A DNA stretch of 64,000 nucleotides from CATQHQ01 sp965243805. GTDB lineage: Bacteria; Gemmatimonadota; Gemmatimonadetes; Longimicrobiales; Gaopeijiaceae. Below the pieces are notes generated by a model. It was not told where the DNA came from and made no database searches. It worked only from the letters and a program-made list of their open reading frames with translations. A program made the position numbers and the translations under genes. This document shows positions 27,001 through 30,311 of the stretch, piece after piece; positions within the stretch are counted from its first letter, which is position 1, and every line of letters starts with the position of its first letter. Location of the stretch: positions 3,162,001 to 3,226,000 of the forward strand of contig OZ251577.1 in assembly GCA_965243805.1 (NCBI GenBank). Direction: 5' to 3'.

Positions 27001-28243
27001 CCCGACCGCCGCCGCCGGTGCCGACTCCCTCGCGCTCGCCCGCCAGGCCGCCGCTCCCCAGTCCGCCCCCTCCCGCGCCGGCTGGACCCTGTGGGGCCAC
27101 CTCAACACCGGCAAGTTCCAGGGCGCGCCCGACGACGGCCTCGCGGTGGATGGCCAGACCCGCTCGGCCTACGCGGGACTGGACTACCGCTTCGGCTCGG
27201 GGCTGTTGCTGGGGCTGGCCGGCTCCCGCACCCAGATGGAGTCCGACTTCGAGAGCGAGGTGAACGGCCAGGGCGACGTGGACGCCCTCATGACCAGCCT
27301 CTACCCCTACCTGCACTGGTCTCCCCGCGATGGACTGGGGCTGTGGGGCTTGGTCGGCGCTGGCCGCGGCTCGGCCGACATGACCGAACTGGCCGGCGGG
27401 CAGTACAGCGCCAACCTGGAGATGCGCATGGCCGCGCTGGGCGTGCGCCAGGAACTCGTCGGCGCGCTGGCGTTGAAGGCCGACGCCTTCTCGGTGCGCA
27501 TCCAATCCGAGGACGCCGCCGATCTGGCCGCCGTCACCGCCGACGCCCAGCGCGTCCGGCTGGCTCCCGAGCTCACGGGCCAGTGGAGTGCCGGCGGCGC
27601 CTCCCTGCGCACCCGCCTCGAAGTGGGCGGCCGCTTCGACCGTGGCGACGCCGAGACGGGGATCGGTGCCGAGGCGGCCGCCGAACTGGGCTTCACCCAC
27701 CAGTCGATCGGGCTCAGCGTGGACGCCCGAGGCCGCACCCTGCTGGCCCATCAGACCGAACAGTTCCGGGAGTGGGGCGCCGGCCTGTCGATCCGCCTCC
27801 AGCCCGGCCGCGAACAGGGCGGCCTCTCGTTCTCCCTCGAGCCCTCGTGGGGCGACGCGGCCGGCGGCGGTGCCCGCGCCCTCTGGCAGGCCCGCGACGC
27901 CCTAGTCGCCCACGCGCCTGCCCAAGACCGCACGCCCTCTGGGACCTCCGGGAGCCCTGCCAGCTGGACCCCGAACCGGATGTCGATGGAGCTCGGCTAC
28001 GGCGTCCCGCTGCCCGGCGGCGGCCAACTGCAACCGTTCGGCCGATGGAGCCGCGAAGGCGCCGACGGCTACCGTCTCAACGCCGGCACGCGCTGGGCCG
28101 TCCTGAACCAGTCCGACGAAGAGCACCCCCGCGGACTCCGCATGATGATCGACTTCTTCGGCGAGCAGATCGCCGGTGGCCCCCAGCCCCAGCAACGCCG
28201 GATCGCCCTCACGGGCCGAATCGAGTTCAAGCAGGACCAGTAG
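2..28243 (+). CDS. Giant repeat surface protein with autotransporter-type barrel (5' end missing)
   Basis: The reading frame is open from the first bases of the window, so the true start and any signal peptide lie upstream; a GTG at 95 is only an internal valine. Order of parts: end of an FN3-like domain (to ~150), one divergent Ig-like repeat, a complete FN3 domain (~575-870, with the 'GLTNGTEYKFQLRAVN' signature), about 62 tandem ~126-aa repeats, six cadherin-like repeats, one more Ig-like domain (DPDGDPLTY), a linker, and a C-terminal beta-barrel ending in GRIEFKQDQ. The role is probably adhesion or a surface layer, exported through the outer membrane like a type V autotransporter; this follows from architecture only. 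The ~126-aa repeats recall SWM/SwmB-type repeats of giant cyanobacterial surface proteins, but that match is from memory. No catalytic domain was recognised. The gene reads toward, but is separated by 314 bases from, secD. Confidence 0.9.
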   Translation, partial: WTPWLAITGSSASTTSHTVTGLTRGSLYEFEVRALVGTASGSASRTSAISAVVYVTDVQITSSPANGTAYVAGEIITVAVTLSHNDLEVDNWDGRGRPALVLDIGDNQRSAGFVWHGQRASYALDFQYTVVGSDADADGISIGPHALVLIGTAYIISYQAGGQQASPTIGRHRIVNAPGHQVVASTTTSAPAKPAGLSAAAGNGQVVLTWTDPQDAGITGYELRHEDARRAWRDNSGWTLINGSSATTTRHTVTGLTNGTEYKFQLRAVNTGGGSPASDEVRATPVDIPTVTAVRFVSGPVSGDTYGAGEVVQVDVEFSDTIRVTGEPRLALMVGANSRQAARESVATSSIRFRYVVQAADVDVDGIGIDAGALTLNAGTIANTSGRAAVLDLGSHAWTANASHKVNGAAATAPTVSGARITSAPVSGDTYGAGEAIEVEVQFGALVPIRVSGSPQLALQIGSQSRQATLHSTSGQSLRFRYFVQSADTDTDGIGIVAAALTLNSGSIASTAGAAANLSLGSHAISTASSHKVAGSAATTPRVAVAALTSSPVSGDTYGAGERVGASVTFDIPVSVTGAPTLALTIGTQSRTAAYTRLSGRSLYFEYTVVAADMDANGVSVSAGALALNAGTIQSTANAAAALTLGGHAIPNAGDHKVNGSSATAPTVSAVRITSTPAAGPETYGGGETIEVEVEFAASVEIRVTGSPQLALTVGSSSKSASLVRTSGQSLHFSYAVQTSDLDANGISIASGALTLNGGSIRSVASADANLSLGSHAVSNDADHKVNGRAAIPPRVESLTVASTPSSGDTYGAGETIAVEVGFHLAVTVTGAPQLELTLGGSGVQAAYASGSGTQTLTFEYVVQSADSDLDGLGIGTAALTLNGGTIASGVGANATLSLGTHALAAAAGHKVNGANATAPSVSSVEVASSPASGDTYGAGERIEVAVGFDIAVDVTGVPQLALTLGDTTVQAAYLRGGGTKSLTFGYRVQSADMDSDGIEVGASALTLNSGTIQSSFGGVAALGLGSHAISAAAGHKVNGATATAPSVNAATIASRPVSGDTYGAGEPITVEVGFTIPVTVTGSPQLALMIGSVQRQAVYASGSGTPTLAFSYTIQAADADPDGIEVGASALTLNSGTIQSSFGGVAALGLGSHAISAAAGHKVSGATTTRPSVNAASIASSPASGDTYGAGETISVEVGFNIPVVVTGTPQLALWIGTDTAQAEYASGTGTTALTFDYTVSATDSDLDGIEVGASALTLNAGTIQSTASATAALGLGSHVIAPSSGHKVAGAATVPTVVSVTIASDAGADSTYAAGDTISVEVGFQIPVTVTGSPQLVLTLEGSTAQAAYASGSGTKTLTFEYAVRIADADSTGISVGAGALTLNAGTIQSGAGTNATLGLGASAVANAASHKVDGSLGPAGVTGLLLNTPVSGATYERGDTVVATVTFNKAVDVTGVPQLALGIGANTRQAVYASGTGTASLVFRYVVVQADEDPDGLTIAAGALALNSGTIRVAGGSVDALLGLGAHAVENSSGHVVSGATFTVASASGVAVASAPSGGGDTYVLGDQIEVAVTFTRPVDVTGTPQVALEVGSDTVQAAYASGTGTDSLTFHYAVQASDEDTDGISIGATALALNSGAINDARDATEAATLGLTAITNAGAHKVDGSQGPPGVTGLSLNTPLSGATYERGDTVVATVTFNKSVDVTGAPQLALGIGANTRQAVYASGTGTASLVFRYLVVQADADPDGLTVAADALTLNSGTIRVAGGSVDALLGLGAHALANSAGHLVSGATFTAASASGVAIASSPSGGGDTYKLGEQIEVAVTFTRPVDVTGTPQVALEVGSDTVQAEYTGGTGTDSLTFRYPIQAADEDTDGISIGATALALNSGAINDARDATQPVTLGLTAITNAAAHKVDGSQGPPGVIGLSLNTPVSSATYERGDTIVATVTFNKAVDVTGTPQLALEIGANTRQAGYASGTGTAELVFRYLVVQADADADGLTVAADALVLNSGTIRVAGGSVDALLDLGTYAIANSASHLVSGATFTAAAASGVAIASSPASGSTYELSEQIEVAVTFTRPVDVTGTPQVALEVGSDTVQADYAGGTGTDSLTFRYTVQATDEDSTGISIGATALALNSGAINDARDATQPATLGLTAITNAAAHKVDGARGPPTVAGLSLNAPFSSATYERDDTIVATVTFNKAVDVTGAPQLALGIGANTRQANYASGTGTTSLVFRYLVVQADADPDGLTIAADALTLNSGTIRAAGGSLDAMLDLGVHAVANSSGHLVSGATFTAASASAVAIASSPSGGGDTYGLGEQIEVAVTFTRPVDVTGTPQVALEIDTETVQADYVGGTGTDSLTFRYPVQAADEDSTGISIAATALALNSGSINDARDATQPATLALTAITNAAAHKVDGAQGPPGVIGLSLNTPVSSATYERGDTVIATVTFNKAVDVTGTPQLALGIGSSTRQTNYASGTGTASLVFRYLVVQADADANGLSVASDALALNNGTIKVAGGTTDALLGLGGHAIENSAGHIVSGATFTAASVRGAAVASSPSGGGDTYGLSEQIEVAVTFTRPVDVTGTPQVALEIGTDTVQAAYASGTGTDSLTFRYSVQATDTDADGISIGATALALNSGAINDARDATQPATLGLTAITNATAHKVDGSQGPPGVIGLSLNTPLSSATYERGDTIVATVTFNKSVDVTGTPQLALGIGANTRQANYASGTGTASLVFRYLVVQADTDGDGISIAADALALNSGTIRVAGGSVDALLDLGANALANSSGHLVSGATFTSSSPSSVAIASSPSGGGDTYGLGQQIEVAVTFTRPVDVTGTPQVALEIGSDTVQADYASGTGTDSLTFRYAVQASDEDTDGISIGATALALNSGAINDARDATQPATLALTAITNAAAHKVDGAQGPPGVIGLSLNTPVSSATYERGDTIVATVTFNKAVDVTGTPQLALGIGANTRQANYASGTGTASLVFRYLVVQADTDSDGISIAADALALNSGTIRVAGGTTNALLDLGAHAIANSANHLVSGATFTAASPSAVAVASSPSGGGDTYGLGEQIEVAVTFTRPVDVTGTPQVALEIGTDTVQADYTGGTGTDSLTFRYAVQATDEDTDGISIGATALALNSGTINDARDATQPATLALTAITNAAAHKVDGAQGPPGVTGLSLNTPLSSATYERGDTIVATVTFNKAVDVTGTPQLALGIGANTRQANYASGTGTAELVFRYVVVQTDTDADGISIAADALALNAGTIRVAGGTTNALLDLGAHAVANSANHLVSGTTFTAASPSSVAIASSPSGGGDTYGLGEQIEVAVTFTRPVDVTGTPQVALRIGTATRQAAYTSGTGTDSLTFRYTVQTTDMDADGLSIGATALALNSGAINDARDATQPATLALTAITNAAAHKVDGAQGPPGVTALSLNTPLSGATYERGDTIIATVTFNKSVDVTGTPQLALEVGANTRQANYASGTGTAELTFRYVVVQADADPNGLTIATGALSLNSGTILVAGGTTNALLALGAHAVQNSANHIVSGATFTAASPSSAAIASSPASGGDTYGLSERIEVAVTFTRPVDVTGTPRVALRIGTATRQAAYTGGTGTDSLTFRYAVQATDTDADGISIDATALALNSGAINDARDATQPATLGLTAITNAAAHKVDGSIASAIVNSVSISSTPASGDTYEAAETISVEVGFTVEVTVTGTPQLALGIGSNTRQADYASGSGSTTLTFSYRTMATDEDTTGISVAASALSLNSGTIRTATAANAVLDLGSHAITDAGSHKVDGTATAPRVSSAAITSSPASGDTYGAGETITVELGFTLPVTVTGLPPHAPSQAIEIGTLTPAAFYASGSGTRKLVFSYVTKATDADPDGISVLATGLWLNGGKIRSATGVDAVQDLGSHAITNAHGHKVDGRATVPAVSSVTITSDPSDVGEGYAANEPITVQVAFTIPVLVTGNPQLELTIGSQARQANYLSGSGTNILSFQYVVMRTDLDTDGIGIGASALGLNGGTIRSSAGTNALLGLGSHAIATATNHRVDGRNVVGAAITNFAITSQPIVGTTYGLGETIKVAVEFSVPVTVVGTPTLGITMGVGTAKNASYTSGSGTRTLTFSYTVQGPDDDSDGITISDSPVKLPSGASIADAGGTDARLTTDDRRILNASDHKVDGKTDNRSQAVTVSSVTISSDAGTDSTYAAGDTITVQVGFSQTVNRTGNPQLALTIGNATRQAVYRGGSGSTVLTFRYTVGTDDSDSDGIDIAANALTLNGGTIRSGLVNVTLDLGSHAISTAAAHKVDGPSTVPAVNAVSLASSPASGDSYGAGETIRVRVGFTIPVLVTGTPQLGITIGSTRQADYSGGSGTQELTFSYVVVATDTDANGISVAASALGLNSGTIRSWPGTNATLGLGSHALSDNANHKVNGAATAPAVDTVSITSSPASGDTYEATETISVQVGFHIPVTVTGTPQLVLTIGDSTVQADYASGSGTRSLTFQYRVKAIDADADGISVGATALTLNAGTIQSAANTNAALGLGSHVISDNASHKVNGSLTAPEVTSVTVSSSPASGDTYGAAETISVQVAFQLPVTVSGTPQLALVLGADTIQADYASGSGSKTLVFEYEVRATDVDADGISVGAAALTLNAGTIQSAAGTNATLGLGSHAISNNGSHKVNGPATAPAVASATVSSTPASGDTYGTGETISVQVVFNLPVTVSGTPQLALAIGTDTVQADYASGSGSKTIAFEYEVRANNADADGISTGAAALTLNAGTIQSAAGTNAALGLGSHAISNDGSHKVDGAQGPPGVIGLSLNTPVSGATFERDDTILATVTFNKAVDVTGAPQLALGIGANTRQAGYASGTGTASLVFRYVVVPADADPDGLTIAASALALNSGTIRVAGGSVDALLDLGPLAVENSAGHIVSGATFTAASASGVAIASSPASDSTYGLGDQIEVAVTFNRPVDVMGTPQVALEVGADTVQAAYAGGTGTDSLTFRYTVRVTDEDSTGISISATALTLNSGAINDARDATQPATLGLTAITNAAAHKVDGAQGPPGVTGLSLNTPVSSATYERGDTIVATVTFNKSVDVTGTPQLALGIGLNTRQADYASGTGTASLVFRYVVVQTDADPNGLSVAADALALNSGTIKVAGGSVDALLGLGAHAVENSSGHVVSGTTFTTAAASGVAVASSPASDSTYGLGEQIEVAVTFTRPVDVTGTPQVALMVGTETRQAAYTSGTGTDSLTFRYAVQVTDEDSTGISIGATALALNSGAINDARDATQPATLGLTAITNAAAHKVDGAQGPPGVIGLSLNTPVSGATYERSDTVVATVTFNKSVDVTGTPQLALGIGSATRQANYASGTGTASLVFRYLVVQADADPNGLSIAAGALVLNSGTIRVAGGTTDALLGLGTHAVENSSGHIVSGATFTAASASSVAIASSPSGGGTYGLSEQIEVAVTFTRPVDVTGTPQLALWIGTDTVQAAYASGTGTDSLTFRYTVQATDMDADGISIGAAALALNSGAINDARDATQPATLGLTAITNAGAHKVDGAQGPPGVTGLSLNTPLSSSTYERGDTIVATVTFNKSVDVTGAPQLALGIGANTRQAAYASGTGTASLVFRYLVVQADADPNGLSVAADALTLNSGTIKVAGGSVDALLDLGAHAVANSSGHIVSGATFTAASASSVAIASTPSGGGDTYGLGEQIEVAVTFTRPVDVTGTPQVALEIGSDTVRAAYTSGTGTDSLTFRYTVQATDTDADGISIGAAALALNSGAINDARDATQAATLALTAITNAAAHKVDGSQGPPGVIGLSLNTPLSSATYERGDTIVATVTFNKSVDVTGTPRLALGIGLNTRQAAYASGTGTASLVFRYLVVQADADADGLSVVASALALNSGTIRVAGGTTNALLNLGAHAVANSAGHIVSGATFTVASASGVAIASTPSGGGDTYGLTEQIEVAVTFTRPVDVTGTPQVALEIDTDTVQADYAGGTGTDSLTFRYTVRAADEDSTGISIGATALALNSGAINDARDATQPATLALTAITNAAAHKVDGAQGPPGVTGLSLNTPLSSATYERGDTIVATVTFNKSVDVTGTPRLALGIGSNTRQANYASGTGTASLVFRYLVAQTDSDPNGISIAAGALTLNSGTINVAGGSVNALLDLGAHAIANSAGHIVSGTTFTAASPSSVAIASSPASDSTYGLGEQIEIAVTFTRPVDVTGTPQVALTIDTQTRQAAYASGTGTDSLTFRYTVQAADEDSTGVSIGATALALNSGTINDARDATRPATLALTAITNSAAHKVDGAQGPAGVIGLSINTPLSSATYERADTIVATVTFNKAVDVTGTPQLALGIGSNTRQANYASGTGTASLVFRYLVVQADSDPNGISIAASALALNSGTIRVAGGTTNALLGLGAHAVANSSGHRVSGATFTSSSASSVAIASSPSGGATYGLSEQIEVAVTFTRPVDVTGTPQVALRIGTETRQAAYTGGTGTDSLTFRYTVQATDTDANGISIGATALALNSGAINDARDATQPATLALTAITNAAAHKVDGAQGPPGVTGLSLNTPVSSATYERGDTIVATVTFNKSVDVTGTPQLALGIGSNTRQANYASGTGTASLVFRYLVVQADTDANGISISASALALNSGTIKVAGGTVDALLGLGTHAVENSSGHIVSGATFTAASASSVAIASTPSSGGDTYGLGDQIQATVTFTRPVDVTGTPQVALEIGSDTVQAAYTSGTGTNSLAFRYTVQATDTDANGISIGATALALNSGTINDARDASQAATLALTAITNSAAHKVDGAQGPPGVIGLSLNTPMSSATYERGDTIVATVTFNKSVNVTGTPQLALRIGSNTRQANYASGTGTAALTFRYLVAQADADADGISIAAGALSLNAGTIRVAGGTTNALLDLGAHAITNSGNHKVSGTTFTTASASSLAIASTPAGGGDTYGLTEQIEVAVTFTRPVTVTGTPQVALEIGADTVQAGYTSGTGTDSLTFRYAVQSSDMDADGISISATALALNSGTINDARDANQAATLTLTAITNASAHKVDGSQGPPGVTGLSLNSPEVGDTYERSETIQATVAFNKAVDVTGTPQLALRIGSATRQASYATGTGTDRLTFHYVVQSPDTDTDGISIDATALTLNAGTIKVSGGSLDAALNLGANAITTSTNHKVAGGTFTTPAVALLNIRSTPSGAGQTYVLGDTIEVQVGFSRPVTVTGTPQLALGIGLATRQADYASIAASGQGVRFRYAVRPTDVDTDGISVGPGALSLNGGRIADVRLSSVAALLAQGAHTITNSASHKVNGLQGPPGVTRVALNPPPEGDTYERDDTIVATVTFNKAVDVTGTPQVALQIGANTRQANYASGTGTTQLHFRYLVVQADSDPDGLSMAANALALNSGTIKVAGGTTNALLSLEHYAFSNLWRVAGGTFTAASVSDVTITSAPADGSTYGLSEQIEVEVAFTRPVDVTGTPQLALQIGSNARQANYASGTGTDTLTFQYVVTLGDRDTNGIGIGASALTLNAGTIADARDGTTAASLSLGSHAFSNDASHRVDGNQGPPGVTRLLLNTPVVGDTYELDDTIQVVVRFNKAVDVTTTGGTPQLALEIDATTRQAEYASGTGTTDLAFVYVVQSSDADANGISIGASALALNGGTIKVANGTVDAELAVGANAIANSVAHKVVGSYTAPAVSGVSITSRPTVGGVYARDDMIEVQVTFSRPVNVTTTGGTPQLALTVGTATRQAEYASGTGTPQLAFRYTVQSTDAAPNGIGVAASALTLNGGTINDARSAATAATLTLGAHAITSDRAHRVDGSIGPAVVTGIAFGSTPATGDTYGLAELVQLQVTFDRAVRVRGTPQLALQIGQTTRQATYLSGSGAQTLTFGYGVQSSDADPDGISVGAGALALNGGSIVNAADGVRPAVLALGAHTFNNDQSHKVSGTAVVAPTVTSVSLASTPSAGGTYGAGSTISVRVAFSRLVQVTGRPRLALIIGQARRYAEYDAFASSAARASAMAFRAAATIGSSRSVLVFRYRVRPADVDQDGISVPEDALELNGGAIVIAGSSAPVPMQALLGLGGYAIENAGEHAVNGGGGTNPFFSKAEYDFSLTEDVPGPLVVGQVSAEDPFGSAVVYAVGAGSEGLFQVDAESGEIAYVGDGEDAELRSQYVMQVSARADDDRTGTAVVRVHVLNVNDPPVFSAERFRFGLPENVAGPVALGVAEAVDLDEGDTLTYRIERGDTDLFELNPATGEVRYLGASQDFEAEDGPKSWELTVSATDLEGLGARAVVAVSVANVNEAPVFPDSAYDFHFKENVPGPLALGLMAADDPDAGDRVRYALAEGDADRFEVHPISGRLRYVGAGEDAETGPEGWRLVVTATDRDGLVATAHATVRLEDRNEAPTFTAESYEWEMAEGLPGPLSLGRVEATDADVADTVTYRLAGAGAEHFQVDGATGEVRYVGAGEDYETGPTSWEFLVVAVDRGRLSAVVPAKVRVLDVNEAPAFADSTYSFELLENTPGPHALGRVEATDPDEGDALTYSLAAGDAARFEVNGATGEVRYVGAGEDHEAGPPEFALVVQATDPDGLADSASMTVTVLNQNEVPAFADSAYGFELPENAQGPRALGRVEATDPDEGDALTYSLAAGDAARFEVNGATGEVRYVGAGEDYETGPASFALAVRAADSGGLSDKTRVVVRLLDMNEGPEAVGAIAPKLLEAYGAPMEEDLAPYFRDPDGDPLTYSVESSAPNVVQATVTESTRLSIAPQEMGIATVTVTASDPGGLTANHQLQVTVEASRSERARAFQRSLAAFGRALGTETVDAIGGRLGIESSGSLGRSHLQLGGRSLGCGTFFSDAPDGQQCGWEQMLRNASGFAGIQLTHPGEPGPGARAGGTIDPATLLLGNGRQPGSAVASGFGGGGAYAGQTEDAAQLRPAGIEFNPVSLQNLLDQSSFQLSFGGGAPTALDDVSAPTAAAGADSLALARQAAAPQSAPSRAGWTLWGHLNTGKFQGAPDDGLAVDGQTRSAYAGLDYRFGSGLLLGLAGSRTQMESDFESEVNGQGDVDALMTSLYPYLHWSPRDGLGLWGLVGAGRGSADMTELAGGQYSANLEMRMAALGVRQELVGALALKADAFSVRIQSEDAADLAAVTADAQRVRLAPELTGQWSAGGASLRTRLEVGGRFDRGDAETGIGAEAAAELGFTHQSIGLSVDARGRTLLAHQTEQFREWGAGLSIRLQPGREQGGLSFSLEPSWGDAAGGGARALWQARDALVAHAPAQDRTPSGTSGSPASWTPNRMSMELGYGVPLPGGGQLQPFGRWSREGADGYRLNAGTRWAVLNQSDEEHPRGLRMMIDFFGEQIAGGPQPQQRRIALTGRIEFKQDQ
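4259..11056 (+). repeat. First higher-order repeat block: nine A/B dimers of ~756 bp
   Basis: Inside the array, two subtypes alternate strictly. Type A begins GPPGVxGLSLNTPxSSATYERGDT and carries FNKAVDV, LVFRYLVVQAD and GTIRVAGG. Type B begins SSPSGGGDTYGLGEQIEV and carries FTRPVDV, TDSLTFRY and INDARDATQPATL. An A plus B pair spans 756 bp with almost no length change from pair to pair. Nine pairs fit this interval (6,798 bp). The near-constant period and high similarity point to recent amplification of the dimer as a unit. Confidence 0.85.
14465..21253 (+). repeat. Second higher-order repeat block: nine A/B dimers
   Basis: The same A/B dimer unit as in the first block recurs here nine more times (6,789 bp), after nine intervening monomer repeats. 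Subtype hallmarks are the same: ATYERGDT and FNKSVDV in A, TYGLxEQIEV and INDARDATQ in B. Small length changes occur in B copies that read SSPASDSTY or SSPSGGGTY instead of SSPSGGGDTY. Two separated blocks of equal copy number suggest either a large segmental duplication within the gene or coincidence. Confidence 0.83.
24383..26190 (+). repeat. Six cadherin-like repeats of the giant protein
   Basis: Six ~100-aa units follow the long array. Each has the pattern P-x-F-x-x-x-x-Y-x-F-x-x-x-E-N-x-x-G-P, then a DPDEGDxLTY turn, then F(E/Q)VxxxTGEVRYVGAGED, then a VxVLNxNE linker. Units 5 and 6 are nearly identical at the DNA level. DPDEGD and the N-x-N-(D/E) linkers are the calcium-site positions of cadherin domains. 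They are followed (to ~26480) by one Ig-like domain with DPDGDPLTY. Confidence 0.85.
27077..28243 (+). other. C-terminal autotransporter-like beta-barrel domain
   Basis: The last ~388 codons alternate short amphipathic strands and Gly/Asp turns. It starts at WTLWGHLNTGKFQG, continues with YAGLDYRFGSGLLLGLAGS and LYPYLHWSPRDGLGLWGLVG, and ends with RRIALTGRIEFKQDQ. This is the layout of a 12-strand autotransporter barrel, in which the barrel sits in the outer membrane and the upstream repeats are exposed outside. The terminal aromatic is followed by four extra polar residues, which is unusual but tolerated in related families. Assignment is by strand pattern, not by alignment. Confidence 0.75.
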
Positions 28244-28298
28244 GACCGCCTGTGTCGAACGGGAGGATTGGTCTCCTCTCCCCAACCCCCGTCAGGAG

Positions 28299-28360
28299 TT
28301 CCTCCGTTTTGGTAGCATTTTGCCTCCATTCCTCCGTTTTACTACCAAAATGGAGGCAAA
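28299..28360. repeat. Interlocked inverted repeats plus direct repeat downstream of the giant gene
   Basis: Two perfect inverted repeats interlace. Arm A TTTTGGTAG (28307-28315) pairs with CTACCAAAA (28342-28350). Arm B TTTGCCTCCATT (28319-28330) pairs with AATGGAGGCAAA (28349-28360). The order A-B-A'-B' means both hairpins cannot form together in full; a pseudoknot or two alternative hairpins is possible. A 12-bp direct repeat TTCCTCCGTTTT (28299-28310 and 28329-28340, exactly 30 bp apart) overlaps them. No U-run follows B', so it is not a classical terminator. The rest of the 28244-28557 gap holds no gene that I can support. Confidence 0.8.
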
Positions 28361-28442
28361 CTGCCGGGAGACCCCCCCTACATCCCGTGGAGAGCCCCTT
28401 CTGGACCAAGGGGGCTACCCCGCCGTCCGACGACCGACTGGC

Positions 28443-28471
28443 TTGACGCCTCTCCCTTGCCGGGCGACCTT
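28443..28471 (+). promoter_or_regulatory. Possible promoter for the secD operon
   Basis: TTGACG (28443-28448) is followed after 17 bases by GACCTT (28466-28471). The -35 box is good and the -10 is poor by E. coli standards. The same spacing and an xACCTT hexamer occur upstream of groES. It lies 86 bases before the secD start codon. Inference only. Confidence 0.3.
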
Positions 28472-28557
28472 CCAAGGCCAACGCAACCCAAGACGGCGAG
28501 ATGCGCCGTCGCCAACGCTAGCCAGATCGCGAAGGGAGTCGAGGGAAGCCCAAGCCC

Positions 28558-30267
28558 ATGCTGAAATCGTTCCGCGGCCGAGTGATCGTCATCTTGGCGG
28601 CCCTCGGGCTGTCGTCCTTCTACCTCTACACCCGTGGCCTCAAGCAGGGGCTCGACCTCCAGGGGGGAATGCACCTCGTTCTGGAGATCGACGACCCGGA
28701 GGGGGCACTGGACGACGAGGCCCGCGCCGACGCCATCGACCGAGCCGAACGGATCATCCGCACCCGAGTCGACGAGTTCGGGGTCGAGGAACCCCTCATC
28801 CAGAAGGTGGGCTCCGACCGGCTCATCGTGGAGCTGGCGGGGCTGGACGACGAGTCCCGGGCCAAGGAGCTCATCAACCAGCAGGCGTTCCTGGAGTGGA
28901 AGCTGGTCCTGCCGATCACCGAGGTTTCCCAATCCCTGGAACGGCTGGACCGCGCCGTCGTGGCCGCCATCGGCGAAGAGGGACTCCGGGAGATGGGACG
29001 AGCGGTCGAAGTGGCCAAGACCCCCTCGATCCAGGACCTCCTCTTCAGCAGCCCCGACTCGGGTGACGACGCGACCGACGATGCGGGCGAGTCTCCCGCC
29101 GACGAGGGCTCGACCGAAGCCAACGCCACCGCCGCGACCACCACCGGGGACGCCGCCTCCACCGACGCCGACGAAGCCGCCACCGACGACGCCGCCACCG
29201 ACGAGCCCGAGATCAACTTCCGTCCCTTCACCAGCCTCCTCCGCGCTGGCGAAGGCGCGGGCACGTACCTGGTGGACGCCGCCGACGTGGAGACCGCCAA
29301 CCGCTTCCTGGCCCTGCCCGAGTTCCAGCGCGCGCTCCCCCGCAACGTCAGCCTCCAGTGGGGCTGGGACTCGCTGCCCGTGGGCGCAGGCTTCTACCGG
29401 GAGATGTACGTCCTGGAGGAAGACCCCTTCCTAACGGGCGACCAGTTGGAGAACGCCACGGCCAACCGGGACCCCCAGTTCAACCAGGCCCAGGTCCTCT
29501 TCCAGCTGAACCGACGGGGCGGGCGGGACTTCCAGCGGCTCACTGGAGCCCACATCGGCGACCGGATCGCCATCGTGCTGGATGGTCAGGTCGTCAGCGC
29601 TCCCGTGGTCCGCGACCGGATCGGCTCAAGCGGCTCCATCGACCTGGGCTCCGCGGACATGGCCGAAGCCAGCGACCTGGCGCTGGTGCTGCGCGCCGGA
29701 GCCCTTCCGGCCCCCCTGCGGATCATGGAGGAGCGCACGGTAGGACCGTCCCTGGGCCAGGACTCCATCGACCAAGGCCGGATCGCCGGGATCGTGGGGG
29801 TCGTGGCCGTCCTGACGGTCATGTTGCTCTACTACAAGGTCGCCGGCCTGCTGGCGATCTTCGCCCTAGGGGTCTACCTGATCCTGGTCATGGGAGGACT
29901 CGCTGCGCTCAACGCCACCCTCACCCTGCCGGGAATCGCCGGCCTCATCCTCTCCGTAGGGATGGCGGTGGACGCCAACGTCCTCATCTTCGAGCGCGTC
30001 CGAGAGGAGCTGGCCCTGCGCCGAGCCCCCCGGACCGCCGTGGACGAGGGCTTCGGCAACGCCATGTCCGCAATCGTGGACGCCAACATCACCACCCTGA
30101 TCACGGGGCTGATCCTCTTCCAGTTCGGCACCGGACCCGTGCGCGGCTTCGCGGTCACCCTCTGCATCGGGATCGTGGCGTCGTTCTTCTCCGCCCTCTA
30201 CGTGACCCGCACCCTCTTCCTGGTCTACCTCTCCCGCAAGAGGGGCTCGGACCCGATCAGCATCTAG
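28558..30267 (+). CDS. secD: Protein translocase subunit SecD
   Basis: SecD is the large membrane partner of SecF that uses the proton gradient to help exported proteins leave the SecYEG channel. An N-terminal membrane segment (residues ~8-25) is followed by the LDLQGGMHL motif (D33), the periplasmic P1 region, and a C-terminal five-helix bundle containing the family motif VDANVLIFERVREEL. Length 569 aa is usual for separate SecD. A low-complexity Asp/Thr/Ala-rich stretch (residues ~165-220) is inserted in the periplasmic part, where related proteins have a shorter loop. The start follows GA-rich sequence (GAAGGGAG and GAGGG). It is the first gene of a nine-gene run reaching coaX. Confidence 0.97.
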   Translation: MLKSFRGRVIVILAALGLSSFYLYTRGLKQGLDLQGGMHLVLEIDDPEGALDDEARADAIDRAERIIRTRVDEFGVEEPLIQKVGSDRLIVELAGLDDESRAKELINQQAFLEWKLVLPITEVSQSLERLDRAVVAAIGEEGLREMGRAVEVAKTPSIQDLLFSSPDSGDDATDDAGESPADEGSTEANATAATTTGDAASTDADEAATDDAATDEPEINFRPFTSLLRAGEGAGTYLVDAADVETANRFLALPEFQRALPRNVSLQWGWDSLPVGAGFYREMYVLEEDPFLTGDQLENATANRDPQFNQAQVLFQLNRRGGRDFQRLTGAHIGDRIAIVLDGQVVSAPVVRDRIGSSGSIDLGSADMAEASDLALVLRAGALPAPLRIMEERTVGPSLGQDSIDQGRIAGIVGVVAVLTVMLLYYKVAGLLAIFALGVYLILVMGGLAALNATLTLPGIAGLILSVGMAVDANVLIFERVREELALRRAPRTAVDEGFGNAMSAIVDANITTLITGLILFQFGTGPVRGFAVTLCIGIVASFFSALYVTRTLFLVYLSRKRGSDPISI

Positions 30268-30311
30268 CCGGCCGTCCAGCCGGGATCGCCCACAAACAGG
30301 ACCCGTCCCCC

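Noticed and set aside
26705..27751. Minus-strand frame of 348 codons opposite the barrel
   Set aside because: It is the Gly-rich complement of the barrel sequence, with no independent start signal and no domain.
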